Part shown: positions 1 through 5,865 of the stretch, piece after piece
How positions within the stretch are numbered: the first letter of the stretch is position 1
Layout of the letters: each line of letters opens with the position of its first letter
Assembly (NCBI GenBank): GCA_027080125.1
Contig: JALWSW010000118.1
Span: forward strand, 1-5,865
Length of the DNA stretch: 5,865 nt
Direction of reading: 5' to 3'
Source of the DNA: Campylobacterales bacterium
GTDB taxonomy: Bacteria > Campylobacterota_A > Desulfurellia > JAADFJ01
Notes under the pieces: model-generated
The model's input: only the letters and a program-made list of their open reading frames with translations
Databases searched by the model: none
What the model was told of the DNA's origin: nothing
Translations under genes and position numbers: made by a program

Positions 1-1811
1 GGGGAGATCTTCTCTCTCATCTCGGACTTGCAAGAGAGCTTTCTGCCTATTTTGGGAAATCGTTAAAAAGAAAAGAGATTCATGTTAAACTGACCGATTG
101 TCAGCCGTTTGATCTTGAAATCAGAACGCAAAATGTTTTTTCTTATTATTGTGCGTCAGTAGAGGGTATAAGGATAGAAGAGTCTCCGCTTTGGCTGAAG
201 CTGAAACTTCTGAAATGCGGAATGAGACCGCTTTATAATATTATCGATATAACCAATTATATAATGCTTGATACAGGACAACCGATGCATGCGTTTGATC
301 TGGACAAATTAAACGAAAAGATCATTGTCAGGGATGCGACAGACGGAGAATCTGTTGAAACTTTGGACGGGGTTATACGAGAATTGCCAAAGGATTCTCT
401 TGTTATAGCCGATAACGCTTCTGCGGTGGCCGTTGCCGGCGTTATGGGGGGAGAAAACAGTAAAATCACTCCTGATACACGCAATATTTTATTTGAGGCT
501 GCTGTTTTTGATCCTGTTTCCGTAAGACGTACTTCCAAAAAGATGAATCTTCCAACCGATGCTTCATTCAGATTTGAGCGTGGAATTGACCGGCTTCAAA
601 CAAGCCGTTCGCTTGCTGCGGCAATTAATATGACAACGGTAATTTGCGGCGGAAGGCTCGAGCGTGCTGCATTTTATGATCAGGATATTAAATCAAAGCG
701 GATTTCACTTGATTATAAAAAGGTTTCAAACTATATAGGTGTCGAAATTGATAAAAAATTTGTTGATAAAACCTTGAATGCTTTGGGCATATCAAAGGAA
801 AGCGAAACTGAAAATGAAGGAGTTTTTAAAGCTCCGAGTTATAGGCACGATATAGAATCTGATGTTGATTTAATTGAGGAGATAGCGCGTTTTTACGGTT
901 ATGATAAAATTGAGCCCACTGTGCCGTATATAAGCCTACCTTCCGTTAAAATTTACAAAAAAGAGCAGGATGTTGCCGACCTGCTTGCTACTGTCGGTTT
1001 TTCGCAGGTAATAAATTACAGTTTTCTGGATAAAAGTTCTATTGAAAAGTTTTCTTCAACCAAACCGATTGAATTGGCAAATCCGATAAATGCAGATCAA
1101 TCGGTTATGAGAACCTCGCTTATTCCCGGCTTATTTGATAATCTTATTACGAATCTTAACTACGGCAGCAGCTCGGTAATGATATTTGAAATTGGAACTC
1201 TATTTTTTCAAACTGCCCAGAAGAGATATTTGGGTATTCTGGCTGGCGGTAACTATCCCTTAAACTGGCACAATAAAAAAGACAGGTTTGATTTTTATGA
1301 CATTAAAGGCGTGATTGAGCTTATTTTTGCGCCAGATAAACTTAGAGTATCCGGAGAAGTTCCAGGTTTTTTGCATCCGACCCGTTCTGCCTCACTAATT
1401 TTTGAAGATAAGACCATCGGATATATTGGCGAGCTTCATCCTGGTATTCTGACTGAACATAAGATAGATAAACCGGTTATTGTCGCTGAGATTAATCTTG
1501 AGTGCCTCAAAGACAGAAAAACTTACAGCTATAAAAAGATAGACAGGCTTTTGCCGATAAGAAAAGATATTGCGTTTATTGTCGATAGGAATATTTATGC
1601 GCAGAGTATAATTGATGCGATGCTTGAGGTAGAGTCGGTAAAGGATGTTGTTGTGTTCGATCTGTATCAGGGAAAGGGGATACAGGAGGACAAAAAAAGC
1701 ATAGCGTTTAACGTTTTATTTGATAACAACGTAAAAGATAACATACAAGAGGAGCTAAATAGACTGGCTGAGCATCTTCAGAAACGCTTAGGCGCCAGGT
1801 TAAGAAGGTAA
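1..1811 (+). CDS. pheT: Phenylalanyl-tRNA synthetase beta subunit, 5'-truncated by the window edge
   Basis: Beta subunit of the cytoplasmic alpha2beta2 enzyme that charges tRNA-Phe; it carries the editing site that removes mis-attached Tyr. The frame is open from base 3 (602 visible residues). The first residues (GDLLSHLGLARE) match the conserved PheT segment after the N-terminal tRNA-binding domain, so the ATG at 222 is internal. Visible domains: B3/4 editing about 46-217 (PMHAFD, GGENS, TDASFRFERG), B5 about 234-308 (SYRHDIESDVDLIEEIARFYG), catalytic-like core about 318-503 (FDFYDIKG, LHPTRSA), and FDX-ACB anticodon-binding about 509-602. The E. coli editing residues H265, G318, E334, T354 and A356 (numbers from memory) all align at a constant offset of 169, to H96, G149, E165, T185 and A187. 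Editing therefore looks intact, and about 169 N-terminal residues are missing to the left. Stop is TAA; ileS follows after 3 bases. Nothing looks broken. Confidence 0.97.
   Translation, partial: GDLLSHLGLARELSAYFGKSLKRKEIHVKLTDCQPFDLEIRTQNVFSYYCASVEGIRIEESPLWLKLKLLKCGMRPLYNIIDITNYIMLDTGQPMHAFDLDKLNEKIIVRDATDGESVETLDGVIRELPKDSLVIADNASAVAVAGVMGGENSKITPDTRNILFEAAVFDPVSVRRTSKKMNLPTDASFRFERGIDRLQTSRSLAAAINMTTVICGGRLERAAFYDQDIKSKRISLDYKKVSNYIGVEIDKKFVDKTLNALGISKESETENEGVFKAPSYRHDIESDVDLIEEIARFYGYDKIEPTVPYISLPSVKIYKKEQDVADLLATVGFSQVINYSFLDKSSIEKFSSTKPIELANPINADQSVMRTSLIPGLFDNLITNLNYGSSSVMIFEIGTLFFQTAQKRYLGILAGGNYPLNWHNKKDRFDFYDIKGVIELIFAPDKLRVSGEVPGFLHPTRSASLIFEDKTIGYIGELHPGILTEHKIDKPVIVAEINLECLKDRKTYSYKKIDRLLPIRKDIAFIVDRNIYAQSIIDAMLEVESVKDVVVFDLYQGKGIQEDKKSIAFNVLFDNNVKDNIQEELNRLAEHLQKRLGARLRR
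1802..1808 (+). promoter_or_regulatory. Shine-Dalgarno site of ileS inside the end of pheT
   Basis: AAGAAGG ends 6 bases before the ileS ATG and lies within the last codons of pheT. Its position supports the 1815 start and suggests that ribosomes finishing pheT pass directly to ileS. Confidence 0.75.
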
Positions 1812-1814
1812 ACT

Positions 1815-4544
1815 ATGAATTATAAAGAGAGTCTGAATCTTCCGAGAACCTCTTTTAAGATGAGGGGAAATTTAAGCAAGTTAGAGCCTGAAATTCTTAA
1901 GCAATGGGAACAAACAAAACTTTACGAGAGATTGCTTGAGAAAAACAGAAATAATCGTTCTTTTATATTGCACGATGGTCCTCCATATGCGAACGGTCAT
2001 ATCCATATGGGACATGTATTAAACAAGATTTTGAAAGATATTATTGTTAAATTTCATCTTATGAAATCCGATTATGCACCCTATGTGCCAGGATGGGATT
2101 GTCATGGACTTCCGATTGAACATCAGGTAGAAAAAGAGCTTGGCGCAAAGAAACAGGAGATGTCAAAAAGCGAAATCAGAAGGCTTTGCAGAGAATATGC
2201 CCTCAAATTTATCGATATACAGCGCGAAGAATTTAAACGGCTCGGTATTTTCGGATTCTGGAGCGACCCGTATCTTACGATGAATTACCATTATGAAGCC
2301 ACTATACTCAGAGAACTGGGAAAGTTTGTTAAGAACGGTCTATTGTATAAAAACAAGAGGCCTGTATATTGGTGCGCATCCTGTCATACCGCTTTGGCTG
2401 AAGCGGAGGTTGAGTATCATGATAAAGAAGATAGAGCGATATTTGTAAGTTTTGACGCAAAAGATGAATGGAAAGAGGCATCAGGATACAAGGTTTCGGT
2501 GATAATATGGACTACAACTCCCTGGACAATTCCTGCAAATAAGGCTGTGGCACTTAATCCTGAAACAGACTATTCAATTGTTTCGGTTGGCAGTAAAAAG
2601 GCGTGGGTCGTTGCCAGTGAGCTGGCTGATTCTTTGATGGAGCGCTTCAGAATTTCAGATTACAAGGTTTTGGCTAAACTTAAGGGAAAACTTCTTGAAG
2701 GCAGAAAGCTGCTTCATCCGCTTAATAAAAAAGTTTCCCCGATCGTTCTTGCCGATTATGTGACAACCGATTCAGGCACTGGCGCGGTTCATACTGCTCC
2801 GGGTCACGGGGCTGATGATTATCAGACGGGATTAAAATATGGGCTCGAGCCGTTTTCTCCGATTGATAACAACGGCAGATTTACCGAAGAGGTTTCCGAA
2901 TATAAAGGTAAAACCGTTTGGAAAGCAAACGATTTTGTTATGGCAGATCTGAAAGAGGCAGGTGCGCTGATTGATGTTGAGAAGATTACGCATTCCTATC
3001 CTCATTGCTGGCGTTGCAAATCGCCTATAATTTTCAGAGCCACCGCTCAATGGTTTATCTCTATGGATAAGGGCAGCTTAAGAAAAGATGCGATAAGAGA
3101 GATAAACAATGTAAACTGGATTCCTCAATGGGGTAAAAACAGAATATTGAGTATGATAGAGAATCGTCCCGATTGGTGCATAAGCAGACAAAGAGCCTGG
3201 GGCGTGCCCATTGCGCTTTTCCGGTGCAAAAAATGCGGCAAATATCAGACCGATCAAGTGTTAATCGAAAGGGTTGCCGATATGATGGAGAAAAGCGGAG
3301 CAGACATCTGGTTTGATCTGGATAGTAAATCGTTGTTGCCGGAAGGCTATAGATGCAGTTGCGGTTCGGAAGAATTTGAGAAAGAAACCGATATACTTGA
3401 TGTTTGGTTTGATTCCGGCAGCAGCCATGCAGCGGTTTTGGAAGATTCTCATTGGAATTTGTCAACTCCGGCTGATCTTTATCTGGAAGGCTCAGATCAG
3501 CATAGAGGATGGTTTCACAGCTCTCTTTTGGAATCGGTCGGCACAAGAGGCAATGCTCCTTACAGGGCTGTTTTGACTCACGGTTTCGTAACCGATATGC
3601 AGGGAAAAAAGATGAGCAAATCGCTTGGCAATGTCATCAGCCCCAAAAAGATTATAAATCAGTATGGAGCAGATATCCTGCGACTCTGGGTTGCCTCAGG
3701 TGATTATCAATATGATATGCATCTGTCTGATCTGATTTTGAAACGTCTTGTTGAAACATACAGAAAGCTGAGAAATACCATTCGGTTTTTACTTGGAAAT
3801 CTTTCCGACTCGTTTGAAAATGTTGGCGAATTGCTTGAATTTGACCGTCTGATTCTTGCCAGATGGGAGCAGGCAAAACGCGATATTTTCTCTGATATGG
3901 AAAATTATCAGTTTCATACCGCCATAAAAGAGATTGTCAATTTTTGCAATAACGATCTATCCAGCTACTATTTCGATATAATAAAAGACAGGCTCTATTG
4001 TGATGGCAAAAGCAGCAAAAGTTATAACAGTGCCCAGTATGTGCTTAATATTTTGTATAGCGAGATAGTCCGTATTCTCTCACCGGTTCTATGCTTTACT
4101 GCCGAGGAGGCATGGCAAAACAGAAATGAAGGTTCGGTTTTCCTGAACGGTTTTCCGGAGTTATATGATGGAAGAATTGACCGTCAGCTCATAGAAAAAT
4201 ATGAGAAACTGGAAAAATATCGAGCGGCTGTGAGAAAAATAGTGGAACCGCTGAAAGCTGATAAAACAATTGGCAATACGCTCGAGCTTATAATCTATGT
4301 TAAAGGTGATGAGAAGGGAATCAAGTTTTTCAAACAATTTGAAAATATTGCCGATCTTTTTATGGTTTCGGAATTCAAAATCGGTGATGCTGATAGTGCC
4401 ATATCAGAAACCGAAGTCGATAATATCAAGATTATGATTGAAAAATCGAAAGAGCGGAAATGCGAACGTTGCTGGAAATATCTTCCTTCGGTAGGCGCAG
4501 AGAAAAGACTTTGCGAGAGATGTGAAGGTGTTGTAGATGGATAA
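1815..4544 (+). CDS. ileS: Isoleucyl-tRNA synthetase, type 1 (bacterial), complete
   Basis: Class I synthetase that attaches isoleucine to tRNA-Ile in the cytoplasm and edits mis-activated valine. It has 909 residues, slightly shorter than the 938 of E. coli. The ATP signatures are HMGH at 64-67 (a variant of HIGH) and KMSKS at 599-603. GWDCHGLPIE (93-102), CISRQRAWGVPI (455-466), DVWFDSGSS (529-537) and YLEGSDQHRGWF (556-567) are family blocks. The CP1 editing domain (about 195-395) has TTTPWT at 233-238 and GHGADDY at 330-336; T235 and D334 align with E. coli T243 and D342. The helical anticodon-binding domain spans about 645-800. Three four-cysteine sets are visible: C187/C190 with C398/C401, C471/C474 with C514/C516, and C883/C886 with C900/C903. 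The start is fixed by the Shine-Dalgarno site and a normal N-terminus (LNLPRTSFKMRGNL). The gene overlaps the next one by 8 bases. The HMGH form and the C-terminal zinc site indicate type 1, the class usually sensitive to mupirocin. Confidence 0.98.
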   Translation: MNYKESLNLPRTSFKMRGNLSKLEPEILKQWEQTKLYERLLEKNRNNRSFILHDGPPYANGHIHMGHVLNKILKDIIVKFHLMKSDYAPYVPGWDCHGLPIEHQVEKELGAKKQEMSKSEIRRLCREYALKFIDIQREEFKRLGIFGFWSDPYLTMNYHYEATILRELGKFVKNGLLYKNKRPVYWCASCHTALAEAEVEYHDKEDRAIFVSFDAKDEWKEASGYKVSVIIWTTTPWTIPANKAVALNPETDYSIVSVGSKKAWVVASELADSLMERFRISDYKVLAKLKGKLLEGRKLLHPLNKKVSPIVLADYVTTDSGTGAVHTAPGHGADDYQTGLKYGLEPFSPIDNNGRFTEEVSEYKGKTVWKANDFVMADLKEAGALIDVEKITHSYPHCWRCKSPIIFRATAQWFISMDKGSLRKDAIREINNVNWIPQWGKNRILSMIENRPDWCISRQRAWGVPIALFRCKKCGKYQTDQVLIERVADMMEKSGADIWFDLDSKSLLPEGYRCSCGSEEFEKETDILDVWFDSGSSHAAVLEDSHWNLSTPADLYLEGSDQHRGWFHSSLLESVGTRGNAPYRAVLTHGFVTDMQGKKMSKSLGNVISPKKIINQYGADILRLWVASGDYQYDMHLSDLILKRLVETYRKLRNTIRFLLGNLSDSFENVGELLEFDRLILARWEQAKRDIFSDMENYQFHTAIKEIVNFCNNDLSSYYFDIIKDRLYCDGKSSKSYNSAQYVLNILYSEIVRILSPVLCFTAEEAWQNRNEGSVFLNGFPELYDGRIDRQLIEKYEKLEKYRAAVRKIVEPLKADKTIGNTLELIIYVKGDEKGIKFFKQFENIADLFMVSEFKIGDADSAISETEVDNIKIMIEKSKERKCERCWKYLPSVGAEKRLCERCEGVVDG
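4524..4530 (+). promoter_or_regulatory. Shine-Dalgarno site of the AMMECR1-family gene inside ileS
   Basis: GAAGGTG ends 6 bases before the ATG at 4537 and lies in the last ileS codons. It supports 4537 as the start. The ATG at 4544, which shares the final A of the ileS stop, is in a different frame and is not used for this protein. Confidence 0.65.
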
Positions 4545-5097
4545 TGATTTTGGCAAGCTGCTTGTGAGATTAGCCAGATGTATCATTGCAAAACGGTTAG
4601 GGAAAGATTGCAGCTATCCTGACATAACAGATTTTTCCGAACAGTTGAAAAAAAAGCAGGGAGTTTTTGTAACATTGGAGAAAAACGGTGCTCTTCGTGG
4701 ATGTATAGGGATTCCCGAGCCGATTATGAGTATTTCCGAAGCGCTTAAAGAAGCTGCAATCTCAGCAGCCTTTTCAGATCCCAGGTTTATGCCGCTTGAG
4801 GCAGGTGAACTGAACGATATAGATATTGAGGTTACGCTTCTTAGCAAACCAAAGGAGATTGAAAGACCGTTTAAAGATAAGATAAAGATAGGGCGCGACG
4901 GAATCATTCTGAGATGTGGTGCTCGTTCCGGTCTTTTTCTGCCCCAGGTTCCTGTTGAACAGGGTTGGGATATCGATGAATATCTGAATAATATCTGTTT
5001 GAAAGCAGGACTTTCTCCCGGTTGCATAGATGATCCGGATGCCCGTTTGTACACATTTTACGGAACAATTTATAAAGAAAGTGAATTAAGAAACTAA
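4537..5097 (+). CDS. AMMECR1-domain protein (AmmeMemoRadiSam system protein A)
   Basis: The 186-residue protein is essentially one AMMECR1 domain, the usual length for the prokaryotic family. Signatures in order are GVFVTL (42-47), LRGCIG (53-58, the family hallmark), [10 protein letters not shown] (78-87), IEVTLLS (97-103), and a long conserved block from 118 to 144 containing [15 protein letters not shown] and EQGW. It continues with a C..KAGL segment (154-159) and ends in the usual YxFYG-type strand. No signal peptide or membrane segment is seen, so it is probably cytoplasmic. The biochemical role is unproven. In many prokaryotes the family co-occurs with a MEMO-domain protein and a radical SAM enzyme, but neither partner is in this window. 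The start overlaps the end of ileS by 8 bases, which points to translational coupling. An eight-A run at 4648-4655 encodes part of K38-K40. Confidence 0.93.
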   Translation: MDNDFGKLLVRLARCIIAKRLGKDCSYPDITDFSEQLKKKQGVFVTLEKNGALRGCIGIPEPIMSISEALKEAAISAAFSDPRFMPLEAGELNDIDIEVTLLSKPKEIERPFKDKIKIGRDGIILRCGARSGLFLPQVPVEQGWDIDEYLNNICLKAGLSPGCIDDPDARLYTFYGTIYKESELRN

Positions 5098-5106
5098 AAT
5101 CAATTT

Positions 5107-5114
5107 GGAGGGGG
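5107..5114 (+). promoter_or_regulatory. Strong Shine-Dalgarno site of hppA
   Basis: GGAGGGGG followed by five T precedes the ATG at 5120, with GGAGG ending 8 bases before it. This is the strongest ribosome-binding site in the window and fixes the hppA start. It fits a membrane protein made in larger amounts than the upstream enzymes. The G and T runs make the spacing to the start codon sensitive to indels. Confidence 0.85.
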
Positions 5115-5119
5115 TTTTT

Positions 5120-5865
5120 ATGAGTGATGTTGGTGTTTATTTGTTGATTGCCTTTGTTAGTGCAGCAGTGGCGCTTGGCTATGCCGTATGGTCGGCTGCC
5201 TGGATTTCTGCAAAGCCTGAAGGCAATGAAAAGATGGCTGAGATTGCAAAGGCAATCAAAGATGGAGCGATGGCATTTCTTTCGAGAGAATATCGCACTA
5301 TTTCTTATGTTGCCATAGCGGTATTTATTATCATGTGGGCGCTGGGGGCAAAATCGGAGCATTTTGGATTTCTTACTGCTATAGGATATCTGATAGGCGC
5401 GTTTCTATCTGCTTTGGCCGGATATATCGGGATGGTTGTTGCGGTAAAATCAAATGTAAGAACCGCTGAAGCCGGTAAACATGGATTGGCTTACGCGCTT
5501 AATGTTGCCTTTAAGGGTGGTTCTACTACCGGATTCCTTGTTGCCGGGTTTGCAATTTTGGCAGTAGCCGGTTTTTATGCGGTATCGGTATATCTGTTTG
5601 GTCAGCCGGTTGAGAAAACATTGAAAGCGATGATCGGATTGGCATTCGGAACGAGTCTTATCAGTGTTTTTGCCCGTTTAGGCGGAGGTATTTACACAAA
5701 GGCAGCTGATGTAGGAGCTGACCTTGTAGGTAAAGTTGAGGCAGGAATTCCTGAGGATGACCCTCGTAACCCTGCTGTTATAGCTGATAACGTTGGTGAT
5801 AATGTAGGCGATTGTGCCGGCATGGCAGCTGATGTATTCGAGTCGTTCACCGTTACGCTAGTTGC
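5120..5865 (+). CDS. hppA: Membrane-bound ion-pumping pyrophosphatase, 3'-truncated by the window edge
   Basis: Integral membrane enzyme that couples hydrolysis of pyrophosphate to export of H+ or Na+. 248 codons are visible of a usual 650-720 or more, and the frame is open at the right edge. Hydrophobic segments lie at about 4-29, 61-77, 82-109, 136-160 and 168-186. After them come the catalytic signatures: [10 protein letters not shown] (188-197), the DX7KXE motif (D197, K205, E207), PEDDPRNP (211-218), the acidic DNVGDNVGD stretch (223-231), and [11 protein letters not shown] (232-242). These carry the Asp, Lys and Asn residues that bind Mg-pyrophosphate. E241 sits at the transmembrane-6 glutamate position of bacterial enzymes, not the shifted position seen in plant enzymes. 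The GDCAGMAAD form resembles proton pumps more than the T. maritima sodium pump, but ion choice and K+ dependence are set partly by residues beyond the window. It follows the AMMECR1-family gene by 22 bases with no terminator between. Confidence 0.96.
   Translation, partial: MSDVGVYLLIAFVSAAVALGYAVWSAAWISAKPEGNEKMAEIAKAIKDGAMAFLSREYRTISYVAIAVFIIMWALGAKSEHFGFLTAIGYLIGAFLSALAGYIGMVVAVKSNVRTAEAGKHGLAYALNVAFKGGSTTGFLVAGFAILAVAGFYAVSVYLFGQPVEKTLKAMIGLAFGTSLISVFARLGGGIYTKAADVGADLVGKVEAGIPEDDPRNPAVIADNVGDNVGDCAGMAADVFESFTVTLV

Noticed and set aside
222..1811. pheT starting at the ATG at 222
   Set aside because: The same frame is open back to base 3 and encodes conserved PheT sequence upstream (LLSHLGLARE, then the start of the B3/4 domain). 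The ATG is an internal Met just before RPLYNIIDITNY.
1809..1817. Leader, T-box or attenuator ahead of ileS
   Set aside because: Only 3 bases separate pheT and ileS, so there is no room for a leader RNA. Any such control would lie upstream of the window.
3061..3546. 161-codon minus-strand reading frame, and smaller frames on both strands, inside ileS
   Set aside because: All fall inside conserved IleRS catalytic and CP sequence. They show no family motifs and no supporting ribosome-binding sites.
3605..3611. Second in-frame A_AAA_AAG heptamer at the KMSKS motif of ileS
   Set aside because: It follows from the Gly-Lys-Lys residues before MSKS in an AT-rich gene. Frameshifting here would destroy the synthetase, and its presence shows how easily the heptamer arises by chance.
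4662..4688. Short inverted repeat GTTTTT / AAAAAC downstream of the A-run
   Set aside because: A six-pair, mostly A-T stem with a loop of about 12 bases would be too weak to act as a terminator or frameshift stimulator.
4614..5054. 146-codon minus-strand reading frame opposite the AMMECR1-family gene
   Set aside because: It lies wholly opposite a well-supported gene, has no recognisable protein features, and is Ser/Pro-rich as expected of an antisense shadow.
4904..5362. 152-codon minus-strand reading frame across the AMMECR1/hppA junction
   Set aside because: It overlaps two conserved genes and the hppA ribosome-binding site, and its Cys/His/Asn-rich composition shows no domain. A shadow is the better explanation.

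Overview
The window is a compact, single-strand block of four genes from a bacterial chromosome, all on the + strand. It runs: 3' part of pheT (phenylalanyl-tRNA synthetase beta subunit), complete ileS (isoleucyl-tRNA synthetase), a complete small gene for an AMMECR1-family protein (AmmeMemoRadiSam system protein A), and the 5' part of hppA (membrane-bound ion-pumping pyrophosphatase). About 99% of the window is coding. The largest gap between genes is 22 bases, so no stretch over 300 bases lacks a gene.

Layout: pheT is open at the left edge. Its reading frame runs from base 3 with no stop, and the ATG at 222 is an internal methionine, not the start. pheT ends at 1811 and ileS begins 3 bases later. 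The ileS stop overlaps the AMMECR1 start by 8 bases. hppA starts 22 bases after the AMMECR1 stop behind a very strong Shine-Dalgarno sequence, and it runs off the right edge after 248 codons. I see no terminator, tRNA, insertion sequence, CRISPR or convincing promoter, so the simplest reading is one polycistronic transcript that enters from the left (pheS would be expected upstream).

Organism: the PheT domain order (B3/4, B5, core, FDX-ACB) and the type-1 IleRS with a C-terminal CxxC/CxxC zinc site are bacterial. Base composition is moderately AT-rich (low 40s % GC by eye) and looks uniform across the genes, with clear Shine-Dalgarno sites. An AMMECR1-family gene plus a membrane pyrophosphatase fits an anaerobic or energy-limited lineage (Omnitrophota-, Nitrospirota- or Desulfobacterota-like), but the sequence does not settle the phylum.

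How the genes may work together: PheRS and IleRS both release pyrophosphate when they activate amino acids. HppA hydrolyses pyrophosphate and stores the energy as an ion gradient. The role of the AMMECR1 protein is unknown. The window is mostly conserved housekeeping sequence. The parts worth a second look are the gene order and the translational coupling of the AMMECR1 gene to ileS; I do not see an evident new system.
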